This document shows positions 1 through 13,100 of a stretch of DNA of 64,000 nucleotides, piece by piece. The DNA lies in the NCBI GenBank assembly GCA_029948255.1, contig JALIZF010001508.1, positions 62,001 through 126,000 of the forward strand. The letters are read 5' to 3'. This DNA is from Telmatactis stephensoni. Taxonomy: Eukaryota; Cnidaria; Anthozoa; Actiniaria; Isophelliidae. Position 1 is the stretch's first letter. Each line of letters begins with the position of its first letter. The notes under the pieces were generated by a model, which ran no database searches, was not told the origin of the DNA, and saw nothing but the letters and a program-made list of their open reading frames with translations. The position numbers were made by a program, and so were the translations under genes.

Positions 1-215
1 CTCTGAAAGCTATTTTCTTTGTAGTCGGCCATCTTGCATTCCTAAAGTTCCTGGCTTGCGTTCGCAGTCGCTCAAAGGTGATGAATGAAGGGCATTGTTT
101 TACGTTCTTAACCAATCAGAAGTGCCTCAGGACGAAAAGAGAAAAAAAAAACATTTGCAGTTTATAACTCGTTCCCGGCCTATGGCCTGGGCACGACTGA
201 GTAATAAGAATAGTA
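1..215. repeat. Direct repeat, copy 1 (cut by window edge)
   Basis: Matches 4070-4330 (CTCTGAAAGCTATTTTCTTT, GGTGATGAATGAAGGGCATT, CATTTGCAGTTTATAACTCG). The second copy carries extra bases near 4215-4255. Contains CCAATCAG. Confidence 0.75.
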
Positions 216-594
216 GTAAGACCGTACACCACTGAAGACGAACCATAAATTGACAGTTTTGCTCTAGAACTCTGAGTGACTCTTTTGCTATGGGCTTCCT
301 GTGGTCGATCTGATTTTAATTACCGTGATAGTCAGGAAAGTGCAGCGATAAAAACGTAAAACCATCAAAAAAGAAAACTAAGAACATTTTAAAAGGAAAA
401 TGAGAGGGAAAAAGAAAAGAGAAAAAATTCCGGATTCGAACCCACGCAGTAAATAGTAATTAGTATGCTAATTTTATGCAAAATCGAAAAAGTCGACCAT
501 GCATCCAGACATAATGCTGAATCATCGCATGTTACGTATAGGAAGAAGATTTCGGCCCCTTCCGCGCTATCGGTAGAACGCAGCGAGCTTCGCG

Positions 595-665
595 GTCAAA
601 GAGGGAGGAAACAGTCGGATCCTAGGCCGTAAATGACTGCACCTTACCACTAGGCTAACTGGACT
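595..665 (-). repeat. tRNA-like SINE fragment
   Basis: On the minus strand, TAGCCTAGTGGTAAGG fits box A and GGATCCGACTG is a weak box B. No folded tRNA is supported; probably a tRNA-derived SINE head. Confidence 0.35.
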
Positions 666-739
666 ACTGAGGGATTTGGAGGACAAAATAACCTAGTGTA
701 TCGTGTGAATGGAATGTTTATTGTTGTGCAAATTACGTG

Positions 740-812
740 ATTCCGTGGCGTAATGGAATAACTCTGGCCTTTGAAGCAAATGGTTAGGGTTCGAGACCGC
801 GCATGGGAGCTT
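740..812 (+). repeat. tRNA-like SINE fragment
   Basis: TGGCGTAATGG fits box A and GGTTCGAGACC fits box B, 35-40 nt apart, followed by a T/CT-rich tail (820-900). Stems do not pair well, so a SINE head or tRNA pseudogene rather than a functional tRNA. Confidence 0.45.
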
Positions 813-1267
813 TCAATTTTTTTCCTTTTTTCATTTTCTTTTCTTTCTTTTTCTTTTTCTTTTTTTCCCTCTCTCTTTCTTTTTTTCTTTTTCGTTTTTT
901 TGCTCTATAAATAATTTTAAGATACAGATATATTTATTTAATTTCGATATTTTGAGATGACTGAAATAATCATAATTAAAAGGACATTTAGGCCTAGGGC
1001 AAACGTCGAATCTAAGTCGCGTAGAATACATTTAAAATAGGTACGACAAAGAGTCGACTTCATTCCAGCGTGGTAGCAAACGTCGCACCTGTGTCGAACC
1101 GCTGTCGCATTATCCGACTTGGCAAGTCGAATCAATTAATTTGAGTCGAATTTAATTGCAGCAAACGTCGCACCATTCATGCGCCTATTTCAAAATAAAT
1201 AGGTTCGACGAATTAAATTCGACTAAGATTCGACGTTTGCCCTGGGCCTAAGATTAGCTGCCGCTAG

Positions 1268-1717
1268 ATAGACAAGGCGCAAAACTGAAAAAGGCGATCG
1301 CAAAAAGTGCAGAAGGCATTTTGGGGTAGAGGCTGGTAACATTTGTTGGTATCTCTTGCATAACTGTAAGTGTTTTCATACAAAATTTCATTTTTTGAAA
1401 ATTCGTATCTCCTTGATTTTTCAACTGATATCCTTCAAACTTCACAGTTTTGCTGATTTTGATGTGCTCTTTCCAGCTATGGTAATTGTTTTTAAGTTTG
1501 GGAACTTTTGGAATTACATGAAAAAGCCGTTAGTATGAAATGACTGTAGCAATTCACAAAATACATCATTTATTCGTATAAGATTGCAGAATACGTCTTG
1601 GTAACAGTCATATTCGCATTCAGCATGAAAAATCGATTTAGAATAGTTATGTTATCAGCCTCTACCCCAAAATGCCTCCAGGTATCCGATTTTTCGAAAA
1701 TGCGCCTTGTCTAAGAG
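1268..1717. mobile_element. TA-flanked fold-back MITE (mariner-like), copy 1
   Basis: Ends TAGACAAGGCG ... CGCCTTGTCTA, consistent with a TA target duplication. Inner inverted word GGCATTTTGGGGTAGAGGCTG / CAGCCTCTACCCCAAAATGCC (each 21; core GGCATTTTGGGGTAGAGG). About 450 bp and non-coding. Confidence 0.75.
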
Positions 1718-1979
1718 TAAGAGCGATTGACATGTTGTCGTTAATAAACTTTTTAACAAGACGCTCCTCGAAGCGTGCACTGGTAGCCTGTAGTTCAACA
1801 AGCCGCAGTAGTAATAAAGACCTTTTTTGAATCGGCTAACTTAAACTAAAGAATATCTGATTAGTCAATTTGTCTGTCAGCAGCTATTAGTGTTTGCCTT
1901 TGTCCTTCTATTATCATGCATGGGTATTATATATCTCCGACATGCAAAAATATTACCTGCGAATATATAGAGAATACTT

Positions 1980-3000
1980 CATGGAAAGTGCGCGCGTACG
2001 GTTTTTATTCACGAGTTGTGAAGTATCATAAAACGAACGAGCGAGGAACGAGCGAGTGAGTTTTATGATACAAAACAACGAGTGAATAAAAACGGTACAA
2101 AGCACTTTCCATGGTGTTTTCTGTTTATCATATATAAATCGAGATTTCTATAAATTTTTGTCGTTTTGCTGTGAATATGGATATTGCTTTTCCACGGTCA
2201 AGATTTTGATTTCAAAAGCACAAAAATCTCTAGAAAACAAAGTTTAAATAACAAACAGACTTCAAACCAAAACAAAACTAATATGTATTTGTATCTAAAG
2301 TGAATTACAGTATAAATTATAATTCTTTTCAGTGTAACTTGGACTTTTTGCTCACTGACAGGTGTTTGTTTACAAAACGAGCAAAGACAATGCGAAGAAT
2401 TTGAGTTCATTCAAAGACAAACTTACGGTCAAATTCACGCCCGTTAAACGTACTACCTGGCGTTTCAAATGTCCCTCAAAACTTGAAATAAATTATCTTG
2501 AACTGGATTTATAAGTGTTTTTCTCCAAGCTTTTGTTGAAAGAGCTCATTTGGACTAAATTTCCATTCAGCGACTCTGAAACTGCCGGCCGTGAATCCTC
2601 CTTCGCTCTTGCCGCAGCACAGCTTGGTTTTGAAAACCTTTTTCCCCATAGAGCTCTTATTTTTCATGACATCGATGACTTTTGTGATGAATGAGCTTAT
2701 CTGCTTGAATTCTTACTGAATAAAGATTAATTGAACAGTCAAGACTGAAAATCCTTCGATAAAAAGTGCTGAGAGGAGCCAGTTTGAAGAAAAATTTTCA
2801 TCAGAAATGAAGTCGCTTCTGATTGGACGTATCGTTTTTCTCACGCGTGAAAAAAAGCGATACGCGACTTCTGATTGGACGTATCGTTTTTCTCACACGT
2901 GAAGAAAACGATACGCGCATTCTGATTGGCTGAGAGCAATGAACGAACGAAAATTTACTAAATGGAATTTTAGTGAGTAAATCTCGATATGTATATAATA
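1980..3000. mobile_element. CCAAT-hairpin element A
   Basis: Begins CATGGAAAGTGCGCGCGTAC, hairpin 1980-2113, and ends near GTAAATCTCGATATG. It contains two tandem copies of a TCTGATTGG-plus-stem unit (about 2815-2925, CGTATCGTTTTTCTCAC). Related to element B at 10663. Confidence 0.6.
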
Positions 3001-3077
3001 AATATGTATATACAAATAAGTATATTAAATGTAAGAACAAATAATATAAAAAGACTGTTCATAATAATACTATGCGT

Positions 3078-3656
3078 CTATATTGCATCCCAGAGGTGGA
3101 CACATTTAGGGATGAAACTGTTTTTTAAGCGTTCGGTTTTACAATTGAACAAAGTGTACGTGCGTGGATTTCTTAAATTGTACTTAGAGGACTTGGCATC
3201 GGGGAGAAGGCTTGTTAACTTGTTGTCTTCTTGATGTTGAATATTCTTGTATAAAGTCTTGCATTGGTCAAATCTGCGTTGGTGTAATGTAGAGATGCCA
3301 GCGTACTCGAGTGAGGAAGCATATGATGGTGAATGTGGGTACACGATCTTCAATGCTCGTTTCTGAATGTGCTCAACTTGATCAGATAAAGTTTGCGTAA
3401 AGGAGAAGTGAAATACAGCACAGGCATATTCCAACACCGGGCGAATGAATGAGCAATAAACAGTGATTAAGTCATTCGTAGTAGCTCCAGAACGTTTAAG
3501 AACTCTTAGAGCATACAGTCTTTTACTTGCTTTGGTACAGATGTGACTAACATGGGTATTCCAAGTGAGGTTTGATGAAATTGTTACCCCTAGTAATTTG
3601 AAGTCTTGCACAATCTCGATGTCGGAGCCAGAGGAAGAAAGGTTGTCGAATAGCAA
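3078..3656 (-). pseudogene. LINE reverse transcriptase C-terminal fragment (CR1/Jockey-like)
   Basis: A 192-aa open stretch with DFKLLGVTISSNLTWNTHV, LYALRVLKRSG, SFIRPVLEYACAVFHFS and HIQKRALKIVYP, the typical region after the RT catalytic core of CR1/L2/Jockey LINEs. No catalytic YxDD or endonuclease remains, so it is a 5'-truncated copy. Confidence 0.88.
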
Positions 3657-4069
3657 AGGATCTCTTAGGAAAGTTCATGTTTCAGATGTTTTATATACGA
3701 ATAAAAGACCTACTTCAATGCAATGGTCTGGTCCAGAATTCCGATATTAAAATTCAGTACAAAAACCTCTCAAGATCTCTTGAATGCTTGAATGAGGAAT
3801 ATAATTGACCTGCTTCTATGTGTCTTCGTTTAGCAACATGTAGGATGAGAAATTCGTAGATTTCCAGCTCAAAGGAAATAGTCTATATCGCGGGGGCTTC
3901 CTTTGAAGTACTCCATTTAGAGTTCCCGATCGATATTTGGTCAAAGTATTGGAGATCAAGCTCAAAATAACAGCCCATTCTGAAGTTCTTATAAGTATAT
4001 AGGTATATCTCGAGTTAAAAGCTCCAAATTACATTGTTCTACTGCAGGAAGAGCCTCTCTGAAGAGTGT

Positions 4070-4330
4070 CTCTGAAAGCTATTTTCTTTGTAGTCGGCCA
4101 TCTTGCATTCCTAAAGTTCCTGGCTTGCCTTCACTACGAAGAGTTCGCACGCGCTCAAAGGTGATGAATGAAGGGCATTGTTTCTTACACTCTTAACCAA
4201 TCAGGAGTGCATCACGTGACCGATTGCGCAAGAATGGCCTTTTCTCGCGGACGACGAGAGGAAAAAGAAACATTTGCAGTTTATAACTCGTTCCCGCCCT
4301 ATGGCCTGCAGGGCACGAGTAATAAGACTT
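4070..4330. repeat. Direct repeat, copy 2
   Basis: Second copy of the 1-215 sequence, same strand, about 4.07 kb away. A LINE fragment and two MITEs lie between. Confidence 0.75.
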
Positions 4331-4728
4331 GTCTCGTTGCATAGCTTGGAAGGCGAGTTGTCCTTTTGTTTTAGTGTTCGCGCGGAGCAGTGAAAAGGAA
4401 ACAAAAGATCTGTCCCAGCTACCAGGGACAACATAACCATAATGATATATATATTAAATAAAGAACTTGAGCTGACTTACCGGTTTGGAGGTCGAAGGTG
4501 GGGCTATTGAGAAAAAAGGAAAAAAATCGTCAAGAATTCTCCCGCTTCAAGCGAAATAAAATCTCGCTGTACAACAACTAAATGGACAAATGTTTTATCC
4601 GTGTAAAAAGAAGTAAATATTGAAGATGATATGACGATGCGAAGTTACACGAGAGGCTGAAGATGGGTCACAGGGGTTTTCATTGAGGGAGATAATTTTA
4701 CAAACTGTCTTCAGTGGTTTTGGTGGAG

Positions 4729-7281
4729 CAAGAGAGCATAAATAAGAGAGGGAAACTTCTTAATACCGCGCGCGCCATTCCCGGTTGGGCTTTTTTTAGT
4801 AACCGGATGCAGTTTAATTTTCGTCTTACCCTACTCCTGCGCATGCGTCATAATTTGACACTTCTGATCCAGAGAACTGTTTAGTGCAGATTTGAGTTTT
4901 CAAAAACAGCGTTAAAATCAAAGTTTTCTTAGTTCTGCTGTTGTTCACATTATCTAGCATCAAAACTATGTATATTCTGATCACAAAAGAACGATTTTGA
5001 TGAAAATAAGGCAAAAACGTTGGGGATTTTGTTGTGTTTTGAATGATTTGAATCAAGGAGGATTGGCAGAGCTTCCCATGATGCTTTGCGCACAAATCAC
5101 TGGTCATACCGGAAGTAGATAAATTGGAATGGCTGATTCTGTGCATTGATGTAGTTTTTTGAAGTTGTTTATTAAAGGTTTTTTGGCGAAAAATGGACAA
5201 GAAATAAGTATGACAACGTTTTCTAACACGTGTTTTTCATTTTAGAGAACTTTAAAACCTTGTGATCTGTTTTTTGACTTTTTTTTTGTCGCTTTGAATT
5301 ATAGGCTATTTCACCATTTGAGAAAATGCCAGAACAGTGACAAACTACTCAAACAAAATAAGTCAAAATCCACTTAAAAATCGAATGTATAGGAAAAATA
5401 CCCTTACCAACTTAAAGAAGAAGAAATTTGAATGTTAATTTTTGGAAAGGGCTCCAAAGGGCTCCATGTTTTTGTGATGAAAAAAAGACGTGAACATTGC
5501 CTTTTTACGGTTGGCGAACTATGAACAAGAAAACCAATATGACGTATGGTTGATGAGAAGGGAAAAACCTCGGCTAGGGAATGAAGCTATCTTCGAGTTA
5601 TGGAGTTAATACCACTATAAATCAATGTGTATTGTTTTAAAGAAATATTGAGGATAATAAGCTTATATGATCAGTCCTAATGAATACACAAAACGTTGTC
5701 ACTGACAAAACATGCACAACTCCTCACGATCGTAAAAAGATCAGATCTAAACCTATTAATTAGTAAGGAAACCAAAACCTAACTTAAAAATATAACTAGA
5801 AAAAAATGACTTTCACCATTTTTCCAGTTCTTGTTTAATTTGTATATTAAGCTTACAAACTACTTATAGTACAAACTGAGCTTCATAGTCGGGCAAAAGC
5901 AAAATAACAAGTGTAAATTTAAATAAATTGACTCGATTGAGCATTAACTTAATTTTCAAACGACGCCAGTTTATATCAAACAAAGTTTTGTTTCTTACTT
6001 ACGTACAAAAACAGATGAAGATTTCCAAACTTGACGTTCGCCACGAGACAACTGACATTCTTCGTAAAAACCTGCTACGCCAGTGTAGAGATGTTTTAAC
6101 GCAAGCTATCGGTAAACAGCCAATAGATAATCCAAATCAACAGCTTCTTGTTTACCAGCAAAATCCTCATTCTGTAAATCTCTTTCAAACCAAAAACCAC
6201 GGCTTTCAACTCACCATGTGGAACGCTGCTTGGTTCAGTCATCGAAAGCACGTAAACATTTCCAAATCTTTAAGAACTGCAAGGTATATTTACCCTTTTC
6301 GTTTATTTTTGAGCCATTGTTTTGTTCAGGATAATTTCTGCTGAATTCTAGCGATGAAAGTTGTCAAACTATTTTCAAAAACGCCACTTTGAGTCAGAAG
6401 CAAGACAAATGCGATTGGCTTGTATCTGCCCAAGTTTTGAGAATTTTAGTTTTGACCATAAAAAAGCAAAATTTGATCGTTCCTAAAATACCTCTAGCTC
6501 ATACCATAAAAGCAACAGAAGAAAGTTTTCTATGACTCTAGTTGAATACTTAAATGAGAACAAGAGACAAGCATTTGCCGACTAGATCCAAAATGTTTGA
6601 TCGGCATAACTGGAAGAAAACACACAAAAACTCCGGCTTTCGGCTGTTTTCTCAGGAAAACTTGTGACCAATGACAGTATTTACCTCAAAACATAGACAA
6701 CTTTCGAGACCAACCCTTTGCGTCGGTCCAATCACGGCAATGCAGAATTATTGTGTTTTCGTCTATAAATCCTTTTGACCTACGAGCTCCTAGAGCTCCT
6801 AGCTATCTCTAGGAAATCTATAGCCAAATGACTGATCACGTGATCAGCAAAAGTGATAATATAGTTCGTGCGCAAAGCATTATGGGAAGCTCTGCCAATC
6901 CTCCTTGGATTTGAATGAAATATTAGCGGAAATGCGCGCGCTACTGACGTATCACAAGTCATTGAGCACGCGCTTAGGTTTTATTCAAACATTTTCGCTC
7001 ATTTAGATGAGGAAAACTCGTTTCTTTCTATAATTTTTTTCATTATATTATCAATAGGAAATCATATGGCTTTCTCATGGAATTTGAAATAAATTTGAAA
7101 TCGCTCGTGGGATTTCAAAAAGCTCAAATCTTTGAAATTCCACTTGTTTAGATTTTTGACGCACGGGAGTAGGGTAAGACGAAAATTAAACTGCATCCGG
7201 TTACTAAAAATAGCCCAACCGGGAATTCATATGGGCGCGCCGATAGTAAAGAAGTTTCCCTCTCTTATTTATGCTCTCTTG
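4729..7281. mobile_element. 2.55-kb DNA element with long TIRs and 7-bp target duplication
   Basis: Inverted ends of about 110-120 bp (4729-4850 and 7160-7281) begin CAAGAGAGCATAAATAAG and include AACCGGATGCAGTTTAAT. Both flanks read GGTGGAG. A second inverted pair lies inside (about 5038-5095 and 6868-6925, core GAGGATTGGCAGAGCTTCCC). Internal ORFs resemble nothing known, so it is probably non-autonomous. It sits downstream of the last gene 2 exon found. Confidence 0.75.
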
Positions 7282-8059
7282 GGTGGAGCCATATTTTTAA
7301 ATATATCATATTTTAAAAAATATGCTTTGTTTTCTGTGCTTGAGAGAGTCCATGCATGTGGTCTGAAATTGTGGCATTCATTTACGTGGTTTAGAAATAA
7401 CTCAACCAATAACTTAACCAGAAAAGAGTATGAAAGCACTGATAAATTAAACATGCAAAACTTAACTGATTGTTTTATGGGTATATATATTAATATATCT
7501 TATGAAAATCTATTGCAGAAGCCAATTCCTTCCATCAAAATCTTGATGAAGAAGTAAAATTTTACAATACTTCGCAAGCAACTGAAAGAGGACAGTGAAC
7601 GCCTGAATACTTGCCATCACAACTGACTCCGTTGTATGAGGGAGAAGGGGGTGGGGATCAAATTTACAATTAATTTGATGTTTGTGGAGGGAGGGTCAAA
7701 TTCTTAACAAATACCTCTGGGCAAAAACTTCCAGCCCCCTCCTCCATATTACAAACGACCTTAAGTCCTTGAAAGGGTCATGAAAAGTCACATCATATTT
7801 ACAAATTATTACATTTTTCAGCATCAAGGAATCTGGGTGTTTTATTTGTTCATGAATTTTACAAACGTACGTAAAGCAATTGATGTCGTTGCTATCAATC
7901 GAATGGAATGTTTTCCAAACTAAGTTTGTGCCCAATTGAAGCAAAAATTCATGAGGGGTTTAAATAAATCAATTTAGGAATTTCTGGCAATTTAGTTTTC
8001 AAATTTTAGTTTTCCGAAAATAATTTGCATCATGCTTTATCTTCTCCTGTTGAGCTTAC

Positions 8060-10173
8060 CGAGGTGTATATTGGTAATCGGCCTGTCGTATTTTCCACTT
8101 GGAAACTTGACTCCAACTGACAAATGGCTTGGCGCTCCACCGCCCACCCAGATAGCATGAATATAATAAAACTGTCCAACTACCATTGGAATAGATTTAG
8201 ATGAGTGCCTTTGAATTCGAAAGGAAAAGAAAAAAGTTTATCTTAAAGCTTAGTTTAAGAGTTCCTTAATTAGCAATAAATCAGGTTTAGTCCGAAAAAT
8301 GAAATCATGAGCCGTTTTGAGGGATTTCACGGCAGCCATGTTTGTGGTCAAAATAGTGTTTTATTCTACGTATTTCATTAACTGTTACCTCATTCATTTT
8401 CAGGCAACAACCGATAAGATTTTCCCCAAAACTGTCCTGCCTGATATTTCTCAATCTTTGTTTACATCTGATCGCTTGCAATAGTGACTGATTTGCAAGA
8501 CCTACCGAGTTATTGGTACAAAATGGATTCTGACAAAGAGATTCTCGTCATCGTCTTCAGCAGCCATACTGATTTCCAATCTTTGTTTTCAGAACTGTAG
8601 GAATTTTGAGCGAGTCTCAGACTCATGCAGTGCTTCACAATGTTCAGTGAAGACTACGTCCTCGACAAACATCCAAAATGCTTTTATACAAAATGTTCAC
8701 AGATTGTATTTTATTTACAGCTTTGACAAATTAAAAGTTCTGGGTCAACTAGGGGGCTTTATATGTACCCGTGTTTGAATAGTTTATCGCAAACAGCAAT
8801 ATCAGGGCAATGCAGTGGATATAATTTGCAAATGCGAGCGCCAAGCGCGAGCCCCTTAGGCAAAAAGTGCAGTATTGGTGGTTGTAGCGACTAATTTCGA
8901 TAGACGACTTTCAAAAATGGCGGCCTCATACATGTGAACGAGGCCACAAAGGCCTTGTTACCAGAAAATAAGGGTGGCAACACTTCTACTGCTATCAAAG
9001 ATGATGTGTTCCTCTTCCTTTTGAAATAACTATTTTCTGTGCATTTTACAGGATGTACTTAGACTCATTTGATGCCATGATGATTTTAGAGGCCTTTCTG
9101 CTCTCGTTCTCGTGAACAATCAGCCCGCCATTTTTGAAAGTCGTATATTAGGCAGTGCTTTTTCGGCACAAAATGGCAGTCACTCCACAAATGGTTGCAG
9201 TGCCAACTAGTTCCCAATGATTGCTTTTATAGCTTAGATTTCGAGAGTAATCATTAACGCTGTTTCAACGCGAGGGTAGCTCATTTTGCGTTTACCGTAA
9301 TCTTGAAAAGTTGTTCTTTCGTTTGAGTGCCAAACGCGCAACGCCAGGCGCGAAATTCCTAGGTCATGTGTTCCTCTATGCCGTCACCCATTTCACGTGT
9401 GCGTGATGCTTAATCTCTCTAATAGCTCCAGAGCGAGCGCGACTCCGCCAATACCAAATATATTTTCTCCCAACTAACGTACCGTCATTTTATAAACCGA
9501 TTGTGCCGTCTCAAAATCGCGTTTAGTTTATAAAAAGGGCAAAACCTGCCTGCAGTTTGAAACAAAACATCATTCTTCAGTTTTCGACAAAAAGGATTTT
9601 CTTTTCATTACACATGCATTGTACAAAATAAATGAACTTACAGTTTTGAGAGTACTATTAATCGACTCGCTTTCCCTGTTGCCGGCTAGCCCTCCAGGGG
9701 ACTGGGGACGAGAGAGAAGAGGAGGGGGAGGGGGAGGGGGAGGGGGAGGGGGAAGATAGTGGAAGGGAGGGCCTGCCTCCAAGCCCTGGTTATTTGCCTA
9801 TATAAAACGGACTTTAACAGTTGGTATACAGCAATGCTATTAACTTACCTGTCCCAATTTTGAAACGTAATAGAGCTGGAAACATGAATCACCACTTTTG
9901 CATTTCTACTGTCCGTATCGTTGCTGATCAGCAGTTCGCATTGGTCATCACAGGGCATGTAAAACACGTGACCTCCAGTCTCTGGGGCGATGAAGTATGA
10001 CGTCAAAGTTTTCCCAAAGTACCCATCTTCCGACGGGGGTACTTCGAAGTTGGTGATGTAATCCAAGCTTGATGGATTGTCAGGGTAACGTGAGTTATTC
10101 TTGAAATCGATAAGCTGCCAAGCACGCGCACTTATGTTGGTCCACAATTTAATTTGTACGGTACTGGCATCAC
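8060..10173 (-). CDS. Gene 2 exons: PA14-like domain
   Basis: Exon 9849-10173 encodes VQIKLWTNIS, EDGYFGKTLTSYFIAPETGG, HVFYMPCDDQCELLISND, the PA14 core as seen in fibrocystin-L (PKHD1L1) type proteins. The split codon AG|G (9849 to 8208) leads into HSSKSIPMVVGQFYYIHAIW, GGGAPSHLSVGVKFP and PITNIHL, the usual PA14 end. PA14 domains often bind glycans with a DD-type calcium site; CDDQC is the matching position here. The second exon is open in phase 1 at its donor. Confidence 0.75.
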
Positions 10174-13100
10174 CTAGAGCAGAAATCCAAATATCAAAAT
10201 AATACCATCTCAGGTTCCTTTGTTTCAAGAGGGATGTTTGATCTTCAACATCTTCCTTCATGAATAGAATGAGAGAGGTTTAGAACTAAGCTTCCCTAAT
10301 TAATAATGCATGAGGTAAATTTTGTTCTAATTTTACCTCATACATTATAAAATTATTCATGAGTGAAATTTAGTTTAAATATCTTCCATTGTTATGCACG
10401 AGTATATTCCTTCATAACATCGGGACTAATTTTTCTTTGATAAGTTATTTTGCAGTGACCTAAAATGAAGTATTTAATAAAACTCCAGTTATACTGGGAC
10501 AGTTTTCGAATTCCCTTGAGAATCATCAAAACTTCGAGAATTTTTTTCAAAACCTAGAGTTCTTAGAATCTGAGAAAAAGCTTCCAAATGGTTACCACAA
10601 AAGTCAAAAAAGTTAAACATGTTAAAAAGTGGTTCAACTAAACAAGGTTAAATAGAGATTGCTTCATATGGAAAATGCGCGCGTACGGTTTCTGTGCACA
10701 ATTGAGGCCAAAAGGCAAAGGCAATTTATCTTACTTCGAAGCTCGGAGAGTGTTTGCCCAATTCTTTTTCTTACACCGAAGGCCGCGCACTTACCAACTT
10801 TGTCATCCTTGCTCCTTGGAGGAGTATCAGAAAACAAAGTGAGCGTAGCGGGTGAATACCTTGGTCCAGATTGACCCATTCATTCAGTAAAGCAAAGCAA
10901 AGCTATGAATCCTCCTTCGCATAGTTTTGTAGTACTGCGTTGTTTTGAAATCGTTTTCCTCTTGAGAATTCCTGTTTTCCGTTACATCCATCGTTTTTGT
11001 GGTAAATCATTTGATTTTTGCTCTTATTTTGAATTAATAATTAGTTGAAACCGAACTGAACCACCAAGGCTGAGTTTGTCGGCTCGTTAAAAAGCGCCAA
11101 GAGTAGCAAGTTTGAAGAAAATATTCAAGCCAATCACAATCATGCATGAACGATGTTTTTCCACTAGCGAGAAAACATCGTTCGTCCAATCAGAAACGCG
11201 AACGATGTAAAACATCTTCGTTCGCGTCTCTGATTGGCCGGCTGAGACCAGTGAACGAACGAGAATTTACAACGGATTTTGTGTGTGTAAATCTCCATAT
11301 GCATATGATAACAAAAGCCCTCTAAGAGGTCATGTGGTTGCTGGCTCAAGGCTCGCAAGGCAAATATTAGTAAATTACAATTGAAAAATCATCAGTAATG
11401 GATTTGAGCTTATTCTTACAATGCAGTAGTCAATGGAATGATTAGAGAGATAAATGGAATGTTAATATTTACTCATTGTAAAGTCGTAAATCGAATGCAA
11501 AAAAATCGACTAATGCTCGGATTTATTTCGTGTGTCCAGCCGTTTTCCCATCGTAATCACTTCGGATTTCAGCTCGGAATTTCGGGAACGCTGCCTGATA
11601 AATCGCGGGCTTAAACAAAAAAGGGGCTAATTTGTTTTCATTCGACAGCGCGTTCGAAAGTGATGATGGAGTTGTTCAAAGTTGATCCTCAAAACTTCCT
11701 TCCAAACGAGTTATTTTGATCGTTATTCGAATCTGGACATTTGGTCAGTCCCGCAAGCCGCATAACATCTTTCTTGTGATAAGTTCTCTTTTAAGTCAGT
11801 GAGATTGCTAGTTTTTTTCAACAACCTGCCGTAAATTAAACAACACATGGCCATGGAAAAGGCAACCTTCAAGTAACTCTCAAAAGGAAGACATCAGAAA
11901 CATCAAGAGAGATTACAAGGCTTGAATTGCTAGCTTGTTGAGCCAGTACCTCCAAACATTGAAGACTTTTCTGAATTCCAATCAATTTATTGACTTCGAA
12001 GTGTCTTTTATGTCGTTTTTACCCATGATGCAAGGGATTGTACCAGCTTCTTACAGGAACTGAATATTGAGTCCCTTTGAGGGGAATTGAAAGGCGAGTA
12101 AACTGAGTAAACGTATTGCATTTTTAAACTGATGTTATGTTTTTCACTGAATGAAAAAGCATTGAGATACCCGGCTTTTGTATTTATGAAGATATTCCAA
12201 AATAGAATTGCAAGTCTCCATTCTTAAGTCAAAATCACAGAATAATGTTTGACAATTTGTAGCTCAAAATCTAGTCGAACTCTCCAAAATATTTTTGCTT
12301 TAAAAATTGTTTTAACATATTGACCTATACAGTGAAAACCATTAATGGACTGTGAAAATTGGACTTCACGTGAAAAATAAATTTTGATTGAAAAGCACAT
12401 CAAAATTTCTTTCACACATGCGTAAGAGAGTAATGGTGGGAAAAATATTAGTGTTAGTATAGATATATGTTTTGATTTGTCATGAGTACATACTTCAAAG
12501 TTGTGTCTTTTACAATCATTATGAATAAATTTATTCAAAGTTTATTTGTGTGGTTTATTTTCTCTTGGAATATTTGTAGCTTTAATCTTAAATTTTAAAA
12601 AGATGTAGCGTGATGTTAATGAGGCATTTACGTAAAAACTAGACGAACTCTGCAGAGCAAAATGTACATGTATAGGATTCTAATACATCGTATAACCAAA
12701 TAATCTGTGAAAAAAATTGGATACGAATAATTTTTAAGTGGTCGTAAAACGTGCGACAACGAATATAAGATGACTTTTTGAGGGCCAATCGGCTCGCGTA
12801 CCCCAAAGAACTATCGAAAATTTCGAGTTATTGCAAATACTACTGGTTGATTTCATATTGTCTTTACAACAATAGACAGCACATTTTGTCTTCGAAGATA
12901 TTTTGGTAGACGAAACAACGTTATTGAAGCGCGCAAATGCCCCCCAAAAATTTCAGTTAACAAAATTAAGAAGGCGCCATCTTTGGAATGTTCAGTTTTT
13001 CGTGTTAACGCAGGGAGCCCGCTAACGCATGCGCAGACAAAATTCCGAGCTGCTATTTCAGAGTTTATGGACTTCCACAGGTGATGGCATTCAAAGCAAA

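Noticed and set aside
740..812. Functional tRNA gene
   Set aside because: Box A and box B are present but acceptor and T stems do not pair; better explained as a SINE head or pseudogene.
5928..6344. 138-aa open frame inside the long-TIR element
   Set aside because: No similarity to transposases or other families that I can see, and no catalytic DDE pattern; not enough to call a gene.
9570..9782. Proline-rich minus-strand frame in the gene 2 intron
   Set aside because: It reads through the GGGGGA microsatellite and has no splice support.
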